In this document: positions 11,515-18,163 of the stretch, in pieces | Position numbering within the stretch: position 1 is the first letter of the stretch | Layout: each line of letters opens with the position of its first letter | Assembly (NCBI GenBank): GCA_903920975.1 | Contig: CAIXNZ010000006.1 | Span: 1 to 18,163, forward strand | Reading direction: 5' to 3' | Origin: Candidatus Falkowiibacteriota bacterium | Lineage (GTDB): Bacteria > Patescibacteriota > Patescibacteriia > CAIXNZ01 | Length of the DNA: 18,163 bases | The notes under the pieces: generated by a model | Databases searched by the model: none | What the model was told of the DNA's origin: nothing | Seen by the model: the letters and a program-made list of their open reading frames with translations, nothing else | Made by a program: the position numbers and the translations under genes

Positions 11515-12546
11515 TTAATGGATATCCTTAATATTCATATTCACCCATTCAGCCACTACTTCCTTAACATTTTGCACATCAACGGCTGGTAATTGCGTTT
11601 TGGAATTTTCACGAACCTTTTTAGCGGCACCATGTAAAATACCCGCGGCCTGCCTATGGTCAGAACCCTGCTCAACCTTAACCATAGCAGCTGCTTCATC
11701 CATAACATCAATGGCTTTATCTGGTAAACGCCTTCCCTTTATATATTCTTGCGATAATCGGACTGCGGCGGAAATTGCCTCATCGCTGATTTTTACCTTA
11801 TGATAATCCTCATATTTTTTCTTGATGCCCTGCAAAATTTTTATTGATTCTGAAATTGTCGGTTCATCGACCGTGACCACCTGAAAACGCCTTTCCCAAC
11901 TTTCATCTGGCTGAATATATTGCTCATATTCCTTTTTTGTCGTTGCGCCAATTAATTGTAAATCTCCCCGAGCTAAAGCAGGCTTTAATATGTCTGATAA
12001 ATTTACTGCGCCTTCCGTACCTTTGGTTTGAGTAACAGCATGAATTTCATCAATAAATAAAATAATGGTACGCTGGCTATTTCTAATTTCTTGTACCAGT
12101 TCTTTTATCCTTTGCTCAAATTCTCCGCGATATTTAGTTCCTGCTAATAGTTCAGAAACCTGCAAGAGCAAAACTCTTTTATTTAATAAAATATCCGGAA
12201 CCTCTTTGGCAGCAATCCTATTGGCCAAGCCCTCAACCACTGCTGTTTTACCAACACCTGGCTGACCAATAAGTATCACGTTATTTTTTGTTCTTCTGGA
12301 CAAAACTTGAGTCACCCGATGTATTTCTTCGTCACGACCAATAACCGGGTCAAGAGCGTTTTTCTTTGCTTGATTGGTTAAATCAACCGAGTACATATTT
12401 AAAACTTTTGTATTGTGTATGCCTCCTGCTGACCCGCCTCTTTTTTTATAGTAATAAAAAATGGCGACAAAGATTATCGCCACTAACACTATCCGGACGA
12501 TTTGACTGGAGTATAATAACGTAAATAATTGAATATAAACTTCCAT
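11515..12546 (-). CDS. Membrane-anchored single-ring Clp-type AAA+ ATPase
   Basis: The 343-residue protein has one N-terminal membrane helix (about 15-33) followed by YYYKKRGG, then a single ClpA/ClpB D1-like AAA+ module. The module starts with LDPVIGRDEEI (65-75). Walker A is GQPGVGKT (94-101), a Clp-type pore loop is GTKYRGEFE (136-144), Walker B is ILFIDEIH (162-169), sensor 1 is in GATTKKEY (200-207), and the arginine fingers are ERRF (218-221). The C-terminal small domain contains GRRLPDKAIDVMDEAAA. It lacks the Clp N-domain, the middle domain and the second AAA+ ring, so it is less than half the length of ClpA or ClpB. No ClpP-binding tripeptide is obvious. It probably unfolds or remodels membrane or envelope proteins, perhaps the surface proteins encoded on both sides. 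Confidence 0.82.
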   Translation of the reverse strand: MEVYIQLFTLLYSSQIVRIVLVAIIFVAIFYYYKKRGGSAGGIHNTKVLNMYSVDLTNQAKKNALDPVIGRDEEIHRVTQVLSRRTKNNVILIGQPGVGKTAVVEGLANRIAAKEVPDILLNKRVLLLQVSELLAGTKYRGEFEQRIKELVQEIRNSQRTIILFIDEIHAVTQTKGTEGAVNLSDILKPALARGDLQLIGATTKKEYEQYIQPDESWERRFQVVTVDEPTISESIKILQGIKKKYEDYHKVKISDEAISAAVRLSQEYIKGRRLPDKAIDVMDEAAAMVKVEQGSDHRQAAGILHGAAKKVRENSKTQLPAVDVQNVKEVVAEWVNMNIKDIH

Positions 12547-12599
12547 ACTGTTTTAAATATTATAACACATTATTTAATAAAATCACACAATTTATTAAA

Positions 12600-12632
12600 A
12601 ATCACCCCCGCGACGCGGGGGACGATTTTTAT
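12600..12632. terminator. Terminator after the beta-helix surface gene
   Basis: CCCCCGC (12605-12611) pairs with GCGGGGG (12615-12621), flanked by A- and T-runs on both sides. It lies 17 bp beyond the leftward stop at 12649 and before the AAA+ gene, so the latter needs its own promoter or read-through. Confidence 0.82.
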
Positions 12633-12648
12633 TTTATAATTTCTTTAT

Positions 12649-15600
12649 TTATAATATACTCTTGAAAACTATATCGGCAATATTCATGAGGGGTAAATTA
12701 TTTATGGCTTGATAACCAATTTCTGTTGGAATATCTGCAATGGTAAATTTATTTAAAAATAAATTATGATTAAATGCCTCTGGCGTTATTAAACGTTTTT
12801 GACCGTTTTCAATATAATATCGTTCTGATGAATTTTGGTATTGAATTACTGAGGCTGTTGGATGTTTTAATTCAGAAACTGGCTCACCTTGATTATAATC
12901 AATAAAAAAGACGTCAGGTATATCTATTGCCAAATTATGCCACGAGAGACCATATAGTTTTTTTGCAATTTCCTCTGATGGAATTTCTCTTAATTCGGCA
13001 CCTGGTTCGACAGCATAAACGTTTGGCATGGTATAAATCTTAACTAGAGCAGTTCCTGGACGTACGGTCATATTTTTACCTAATTTTATTTTGGTCATAA
13101 CTTCAGGAGAAATTATCTTTATATTTCTAAAATCAGGATACCAAGTAAAATAGGTTGGTTCATTAGGGAAGGGTAACCTTAAATAATCACAACTAATAAA
13201 ATAAACAGTTGTAATATCCGGTACTTTGATTAAATCTCCGACACTAATTCCTTCTGGCAATTGTGTTCCTTTAACAGGAACGCAAATTCTATCAGATATT
13301 CCTTGCTCAGGCAATTTTTCTACTAGTTCTATTTCTGCACTATATAATTTAGATACATTACCGCTTTCGTCCTTAAAATAAGCATAAACTATTTTATGTC
13401 CTAAACCCGGAGATAAAACCCACGATTTTTCTGCTTCAAACCATTGCCATTGAGCGTCGGCAAAATTAGGGTCATTAGAAATAAGCATTGTTTTAGCTGT
13501 CTCGCTAGTAATATTTAAGATTGCATTTTGCGAATCAGTACTCGGTGCAGAATTATTTATTTGAAATATTACATCTCCATTAAAACTGCTGGATGCACCA
13601 GAACCGCCCAAAGAAGTGGCTAATTCAAATACTTTAGTAGAATAACCACCAGTGTAATTAAATATTATCTGTCCAGTCCCATCTGAAGTATAATCACCGA
13701 CAGACACGCCGTTGATTTTTAAATAATATTTAGTAGAGGGTTTTAAATCATTAACTATATGGTTGGCCGTTATAGTTCCTGGCACGCCGCTTTCGGTCCA
13801 TCTTTTAGTATGATCTCCAGTCATATTCCAATAATTAATTCTTACATCAATATAACCTGCCGAAGGGGTAATACTCATATCAGCAAAATTATTATTAACA
13901 GTAGTTATGCCGCTTAACCCCGTCAGACTAATCGTGGTTGTACCAGCAGAGTCAATCCTTGAATTATATGCAATAAATGGCTTATTAAAACTATCTAAAA
14001 TTATATCAGTTGAGCCAGTTCCTTCCAAAATAATATTAGTTGTCTTGGGATCAGTGGGGTCAGATTGAGTAGCGGCTAAAATAGAAATATCTGAATTAGA
14101 GGCTGATTTTATCGCTGGGGTTGTGCTGTAAAAATACTTAAAATCAGCATAGCTGGGCGATGAAGTAAAGGTTTGCCAAGCCGGACCATCATCATATACT
14201 TGAACAACATATTTTAATTCTATATTATACCACGACCAAAAGTAGTCCATGGGAATATTCAAACCAGTAAAATTTTTAGATAATTTTGTTCCCGGTGCTA
14301 AGAGGACATAGGGATTAATATAACGGTTAAAGGGAACATCATAAATTCCTGGCGCCGGAATATCATAAAAAAAATCATAATTAGCCATTTTATCCAGAGC
14401 AAAGACACCTGGAGCGCCTGATCCTGGGGTAGCATCATCAATTGGCCTCGGGATATTACGATACCAAACTTCATAATCTATTCTATCTAAAACCGCTAAA
14501 GGATAATCAGGAATATCATCAACTGAATCACCAATCCATTGGTCGCACGCCCATTCTTGATCATTTAACGGCACTGCTAATTTTAGAGCTTTAGCGTCCG
14601 AACCAGATCCTTGACCATGATCAGTATTATCTGTTGTAAAATAATATCTTGTTGTTTGATTACCGGTGGCATCTACCAAAAAAATGTAATTTTTCTTAAA
14701 ATAATTACCCTGTGGGTCGGTGATTGTAACTTGTAGAGTATATGTCCCGCTATTATTAACAATAAAAGAACCGCTTACACTATTACCAACCTGACCATGG
14801 ATAATGGTTTCGGTAGGATAAACATTAACTGTATAAGTACAGCTAGGACAAGCTACCCCTCTAAAATTATTCATATCAAAATTAAAGTTTACAGTATTTC
14901 CTTTGGTTAGCAAACGCGGAATCTCTGTCCAGTTAATCATGCGACTAACAGCATTATCTATCAAATGATTATTAGTGAATATATTAGCAATCCCATTATC
15001 AATATTTTCACGATCTCTAATAAAATAGTTATTATTAACTGTCCAATTTATACCCATAGGAGCAACTAGTGGCCGTACACAATACAAAAAAGTATTATCG
15101 CTAATATTCACATTAGTATTGCCAGAAGTATCAATGCCCTGGCTATTACAATTACTAATAATATTGCCTGTCATGGTCACATCAGTGGCATGATATATAT
15201 TAACAGCAAACTGACCATCACTTATAGTGTTATTGATAAAATTAATATTTGTAATGGGTGTAACACCTCCCCAGTCAAAAAGAATAGTTCTGTCAAATAA
15301 TCCTTCAATAGTCAAATTTTTGATTGTAATATCACTATAACCAATATTCTTAATAGCACTCTTATCTTGACGAATATGTGTTACTGTATTTGCTATTTTA
15401 TGACCATTGCCATCAATAGTAATATTATTTGCACCGATAAATAAAGCATCGCTGCTGTTGTCACAGTTTAAGTCGGCTGGAAAAGTATAATCAGCCGCTA
15501 CAATATCGCCACAGCCACAAACTGCCACTCCATCACCACAATTACTGCCAAAAGCTTTGATGCTTTTATCTAGGGTAAAAATAAAAATTACAACTACCCC

Positions 15601-15684
15601 AATAGTTAGACAAATTGCCGTAGTTATAAAAATTTGTCTCATTTTTAAATTAATAATTCTTCTTTTTATTTTATTAATTACCAT
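12649..15684 (-). CDS. Large parallel beta-helix surface protein
   Basis: The 1011-residue exported protein has a basic N-terminus and a membrane or signal segment (about 17-38). The start may be Met1 or Met15; neither has a Shine-Dalgarno sequence. Residues about 47-240 begin with CGDGVAVCGCGDIVAADYTFPADLNC and continue as right-handed beta-helix repeats (NITIDGNGHKI, ITIKNLTIEG, DVTMTGNIISNC, NVNISDNTF, VNNNYFI), as in NosD-like proteins. Residues 260-790 are beta-sandwich regions with a PKD-like stretch near 300-340. Residues about 805-1000 form a domain I associate with CPR surface proteins: GDLIKVPDITTVYFI, TYFTWYPDF, RPGTALVKI, VYAVEPGAEL and a repeated YYIENGQKR-type unit. It is probably a cell-surface or S-layer-associated protein, possibly binding carbohydrate. 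No catalytic residues can be named. Confidence 0.72.
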   Translation of the reverse strand: MVINKIKRRIINLKMRQIFITTAICLTIGVVVIFIFTLDKSIKAFGSNCGDGVAVCGCGDIVAADYTFPADLNCDNSSDALFIGANNITIDGNGHKIANTVTHIRQDKSAIKNIGYSDITIKNLTIEGLFDRTILFDWGGVTPITNINFINNTISDGQFAVNIYHATDVTMTGNIISNCNSQGIDTSGNTNVNISDNTFLYCVRPLVAPMGINWTVNNNYFIRDRENIDNGIANIFTNNHLIDNAVSRMINWTEIPRLLTKGNTVNFNFDMNNFRGVACPSCTYTVNVYPTETIIHGQVGNSVSGSFIVNNSGTYTLQVTITDPQGNYFKKNYIFLVDATGNQTTRYYFTTDNTDHGQGSGSDAKALKLAVPLNDQEWACDQWIGDSVDDIPDYPLAVLDRIDYEVWYRNIPRPIDDATPGSGAPGVFALDKMANYDFFYDIPAPGIYDVPFNRYINPYVLLAPGTKLSKNFTGLNIPMDYFWSWYNIELKYVVQVYDDGPAWQTFTSSPSYADFKYFYSTTPAIKSASNSDISILAATQSDPTDPKTTNIILEGTGSTDIILDSFNKPFIAYNSRIDSAGTTTISLTGLSGITTVNNNFADMSITPSAGYIDVRINYWNMTGDHTKRWTESGVPGTITANHIVNDLKPSTKYYLKINGVSVGDYTSDGTGQIIFNYTGGYSTKVFELATSLGGSGASSSFNGDVIFQINNSAPSTDSQNAILNITSETAKTMLISNDPNFADAQWQWFEAEKSWVLSPGLGHKIVYAYFKDESGNVSKLYSAEIELVEKLPEQGISDRICVPVKGTQLPEGISVGDLIKVPDITTVYFISCDYLRLPFPNEPTYFTWYPDFRNIKIISPEVMTKIKLGKNMTVRPGTALVKIYTMPNVYAVEPGAELREIPSEEIAKKLYGLSWHNLAIDIPDVFFIDYNQGEPVSELKHPTASVIQYQNSSERYYIENGQKRLITPEAFNHNLFLNKFTIADIPTEIGYQAINNLPLMNIADIVFKSIL

Positions 15685-15693
15685 AAAATTTAT

Positions 15694-15722
15694 ATTTTAT
15701 TTGTATAATCAGCAAGTATCAA
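15694..15722 (-). promoter_or_regulatory. Promoter of the beta-helix surface gene
   Basis: Read leftward, TTGATA (15722-15717) and TAAAAT (15699-15694) are 17 nt apart. The transcript would start only a few bases before Met1 at 15684, so either the gene is nearly leaderless or Met15 (15642) is the real start. Confidence 0.45.
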
Positions 15723-15756
15723 TATGATATTAATTGTAGCATAATTTTAATACAAA

Positions 15757-15787
15757 CAAAAAAACCGCCAAAGTCAGCGGTTTTTTT
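15757..15787. terminator. Terminator of the pilus operon
   Basis: A-run, ACCGC (15764-15768), GCGGT (15777-15781) and T-run make a symmetric hairpin 15 bp beyond the pilin stop. It separates the leftward pilus operon from the beta-helix gene. Confidence 0.8.
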
Positions 15788-15801
15788 ATTAATTTTATAT
15801 T

Positions 15802-16239
15802 TTAGCGCATGGCTTCAATCTTTTCGCTTAATTCAGCGCTTGGCGCTGTTACTGAAAGCCTTTCGTTGGCTAATTTTTGGATAAAATAGCCCGTGCCATT
15901 ATCAGTCGCCGCCTTCGGATCTGCTGGAATAGCAATGATATACTTGCCCTCATCAGTTAAAACTGACAAATCTACTAAACCTACGCAGCTTGTGGCGCCA
16001 GTTTTACAAATTTCAGTCGCAGTGGTAGGAATGGTGGCTGGCACTGAACCCTTATTATCAACCGCATACTGCCAAGCGCCATTTAAAATAGCGTTGACAT
16101 TGCTCCAGCGTTGAGCATTTCTAGCCAAAGCAAACTGCCTGGCTGGATTTACAGCGATAATGACAATGGCTGCCAAGATAGCGATAATGGCAATAACCAC
16201 CAGCATTTCAATAAGGGTAAACCCTTTTTGCATTTTCAT
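15802..16239 (-). CDS. Type IV prepilin
   Basis: The 145-residue protein begins MKMQKGFTLIEMLVVIAIIA, a classical class III signal: a short basic leader with cleavage between Gly6 and Phe7 by prepilin peptidase, and Glu5 of the mature protein present (FTLIE). The hydrophobic assembly helix runs to about residue 30 and continues into VNPARQFALARNAQRWSNVN, the amphipathic part. The globular domain is small, with a Cys pair (ICKTGATSC, 73-81). It is probably the major or an abundant pilin subunit. It is the last gene of the leftward operon after PilM, followed by a strong terminator. CPR cells are thought to use such pili for host attachment and DNA uptake. Confidence 0.9.
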   Translation of the reverse strand: MKMQKGFTLIEMLVVIAIIAILAAIVIIAVNPARQFALARNAQRWSNVNAILNGAWQYAVDNKGSVPATIPTTATEICKTGATSCVGLVDLSVLTDEGKYIIAIPADPKAATDNGTGYFIQKLANERLSVTAPSAELSEKIEAMR

Positions 16240-16261
16240 AATTTTTTCTTAGATTTATTAT

Positions 16262-17317
16262 TTAAATATTTTTAATTAAGTTTATTCCGTTTTGCAAACT
16301 TTTTTCATCTAAGCCGTGTAAAGCTAAGCCAGCCACATTGCCGTATAATAATTTATTTTGCGCTAATTTATCTCCAAAATCAATTTTTTTATCTACCTTG
16401 CCTATTTCAATGGCTATGCCAGGCAGATTTTTCTGAAAATATTCTGCCAGGCCTAAAAGCAAAGCGGTTCCGCCCGCTAAGATGATTTTATTGGCGCTCT
16501 GTCCGACTTTTTTATTATAATTTTCTGACATTTTTTTAATTTCTGAAAAAACTCCTGAAAAAATTTCATCAAAACTAATATTATTAATGTTCAAACCTTT
16601 TTGTTTTTTAAGATCTTCTGCTTCTTTTTCGCTTATCTTTAAACTATCGCTAATTTTTTTAGCAATATCATTACCTCCGAATTTTATGGTAATCTGATCG
16701 CGAAACCCACCCTGATCTATTAAAATAATATCACTTTCTTTATCGCCCAAATCAACTATAAAAGTGGCGGGATTTAAATCATTTTTGTCAATCAAGGCTC
16801 TGGCTAAGCAAGCGGCTTCAAAATCAACAGCTAATAATTGAAGATTCAACTTCTGAAATAATTCTGAATATATCTTTAACTGGGATTTTTCTGAAGCCAC
16901 AAAAAGAACTTCTGTTTTTTCATTATCGCTATAAACTATTTGATAATCAAATGCGCAATTTTCCAAATTTATAGGCAAGCTTTCAGCAGCCTTTTTCATA
17001 ATAATCTCTTGCCAATTTTCTGAATTTTTTGGCGTCTTTAAATTTAAAAAATATACATAACTGTCTGGCAAGGAAAAAATTGCCCTTTTTGCACCCTGAT
17101 CTGTGATTTGTTTGCTGATTAATTTTACCAGCTCATCAATTTTGCCTTCTTTAACATAATCTATATCTAATTCAATTCTAGAATAGAAATCCAGGTGCGG
17201 TTTGGTTAATTCTTTTTTCAACTTCATAATTTCAATTGATGTTTTTGAAATGTCAAAAGCTAAAAGCGGAAAATCGCCATTGCTAAAATAATTTTTTATT
17301 TTTTTCAAAATTTCCAT
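16262..17317 (-). CDS. pilM: PilM, type IV pilus assembly actin-like protein
   Basis: The 351-residue cytoplasmic protein has the actin/FtsA-like fold of PilM. The first phosphate motif is LLAFDISKTSIEIMKLK (18-34), followed by KRAIFSLPDSYVYFLNLK (77-94). A second nucleotide motif is ATFIVDLGDKESDIILI (183-199), and the adenosine motif is NKIILAGGTALLLGL (277-291). PilM binds the N-terminus of PilN and links the inner-membrane pilus platform to the motor ATPases. It starts 4 nt after the PilX-like stop, so the genes are tightly coupled. Pilus genes on both sides support the call. PilN and PilO are not in this window. Confidence 0.85.
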   Translation of the reverse strand: MEILKKIKNYFSNGDFPLLAFDISKTSIEIMKLKKELTKPHLDFYSRIELDIDYVKEGKIDELVKLISKQITDQGAKRAIFSLPDSYVYFLNLKTPKNSENWQEIIMKKAAESLPINLENCAFDYQIVYSDNEKTEVLFVASEKSQLKIYSELFQKLNLQLLAVDFEAACLARALIDKNDLNPATFIVDLGDKESDIILIDQGGFRDQITIKFGGNDIAKKISDSLKISEKEAEDLKKQKGLNINNISFDEIFSGVFSEIKKMSENYNKKVGQSANKIILAGGTALLLGLAEYFQKNLPGIAIEIGKVDKKIDFGDKLAQNKLLYGNVAGLALHGLDEKSLQNGINLIKNI

Positions 17318-17321
17318 AAAG

Positions 17322-17723
17322 TTATTGGTATAATTCCCCCCAAGATTTAATTATTGTTAACGGTTTTACTTGATCCAGTTCAACTTTTAATACTTTTTTT
17401 TGATCATTAATCTGACTGCTGGTGATAAAAGAACGATTAGTATTGCCCTTGCCAAAAACCGATTCAATTTGGCAATTATATTCATCGATATTTATTGTTT
17501 CCTGACCCTGATAATCTAAATTTTTCTGTAATTGTAAAATTGCATAATTAGCGCAGGCATTGGCCAGATAATAATTTTTCAATGATCGATTATGGCTGAT
17601 AATTGTTTGCTTTTCGCTCAAAGAGGCAAAAGTTAAGCTTAAAATTAGAATTAAAACAACGGCCGATATAATGATCACGGTGATTAAGGCGATGTAGCCG
17701 TTTTTATTTTTATTTAAACACAT
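17322..17723 (-). CDS. PilX-like minor pseudopilin
   Basis: The 133-residue protein starts MCLNKNKNGYIALITVIIISAVVLILILSL: a basic leader, a NG-Y junction and a long hydrophobic helix (10-32), as in PilX/GspK-type minor pseudopilins. The leader lacks the standard Glu5, which is also typical of GspK-like proteins. After the helix, NYYLANACANYAILQLQKNLDYQGQ resembles the PilX N-terminal region. It probably primes or caps the pilus. It lies between the minor pseudopilin and pilM, with one base or a few bases between genes. The sequence is too divergent to assign a specific minor pilin. Confidence 0.65.
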   Translation of the reverse strand: MCLNKNKNGYIALITVIIISAVVLILILSLTFASLSEKQTIISHNRSLKNYYLANACANYAILQLQKNLDYQGQETINIDEYNCQIESVFGKGNTNRSFITSSQINDQKKVLKVELDQVKPLTIIKSWGELYQ

Positions 17724-17724
17724 A

Positions 17725-18162
17725 TTATCTTTCTAATTTTACCGAAGTTTGTAATTCAATTGGCTGGCTTTGCCAAAAGTTGTTAATGCTTTCTAGGCTT
17801 AGCCTGACCTGGACAATGGCTGGCTGATTAATAAATGCAAAATTACTGAAATTTATTGATTTGACTTTAACTCTGTCGCTGATTAAATTTTGCGCTTGGG
17901 CTGACCCAATTTGCATTTTTAAAATATTATCCGCCACAAAAAATTTTATTGGGCCGCCAACTTCATCATTGGGATATAATATTAAGTTATCTGAACTATT
18001 TCCGGGCGTGGGCAGGTCAAGACTTTTAGCATTTTGCAAATACCAAGAAATAGTATTTAGGGCATTTTGCCCATTTTGCAAATTATCAATTCTGTCGCTT
18101 ATTTTTCCTTTTAAAAAAGTGGATTGCTGAAAAAAACCAATTAAAAATACCAAAACAATGCT
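17725..18162 (-). CDS. PilW/GspJ-like minor pseudopilin, 5' end missing
   Basis: The frame continues to the right edge (SIVLVFLIGFF from 18162), so the real start is outside the window; the TTG at 18153 is an internal leucine. The visible part starts in the hydrophobic assembly helix and continues QQSTFLKGKISDRIDNLQNGQNALNTISWYLQNAKSL, the amphipathic region typical of GspJ/PilW proteins. A beta-rich globular part follows (LILYPNDEVGGPIKFFV, VKVKSINFSNFAF, AIVQVRLSLES). The stop is 1 nt before the PilX-like start, so this is an upstream gene of the same operon. It is most likely a minor pseudopilin of the pilus tip complex. Confidence 0.65.
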   Translation of the reverse strand, partial: SIVLVFLIGFFQQSTFLKGKISDRIDNLQNGQNALNTISWYLQNAKSLDLPTPGNSSDNLILYPNDEVGGPIKFFVADNILKMQIGSAQAQNLISDRVKVKSINFSNFAFINQPAIVQVRLSLESINNFWQSQPIELQTSVKLER

Positions 18163-18163
18163 A

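Overview
The window looks like a chromosomal piece of a low-GC member of the Candidate Phyla Radiation (Patescibacteria/Parcubacteria-like). The evidence is the combination of genes: a DUF5679 zinc-ribbon protein, a Gmad2/GerMN surface protein in a genome with no other sign of sporulation, a sigma-region-4/alpha-CTD fusion, a type IV pilin of the usual CPR form, a beta-helix surface protein with a C-terminal domain I associate with this group, and small single-domain enzymes. Genes are read with the standard bacterial code. Lineage is an inference; no rRNA is present.

Layout. 1-800: end of a DUF5679 gene and its terminator, then a tRNA-Pro locus crowded with GC-rich palindromes. 800-4300: an APH-family kinase converging on a leftward operon of GT2 glycosyltransferase, GT4/5 glycosyltransferase and PIG-L deacetylase, probably for a surface glycan or glycoside. 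4550-5490: a DUF218 (YdcF-like) protein and a MazG-type pyrophosphohydrolase. 5488-6172: a RAYT transposase bracketed by two inverted REP hairpins, followed by an empty copy of the same hairpin pair. 6195-9058: a Gmad2-GerMN protein, the sigma4/alpha-CTD regulator and a DUF475/TerC-like membrane protein. 9059-9245: a second tRNA-Pro locus. 9313-15684: three leftward genes for two large surface proteins and a membrane-anchored AAA+ protein. 15802-18162: type IV pilus genes (pilin, PilM, PilX-like, partial minor pseudopilin).

The most unusual signal is at the two tRNA loci. At 9059-9245 a tRNA-Pro(CGG) gene with every stem intact is split in its anticodon loop by a 114-nt insert. That insert is a pair of 20-nt complementary arms around a second, complete tRNA-Pro(CGG). 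At 233-618 the pieces of a tRNA-Pro(GGG) can be reassembled with all stems perfect once palindromic inserts in the D-loop, anticodon loop, variable region and T-loop are removed. The anticodon-loop insert again contains a complete tRNA with the same anticodon, GGG. Both anticodon-loop interruptions are compatible with the same point, between nucleotides 35 and 36. I know of no described system of this form. It could be an isoacceptor-rescuing palindromic element, a nested intron-like arrangement, or serial pseudogenisation.

The second notable system is the RAYT unit. Its two flanking hairpins are inverted copies of one REP with compensatory stem changes, and the neighbouring 72-nt REPIN looks like the same unit with the transposase deleted.
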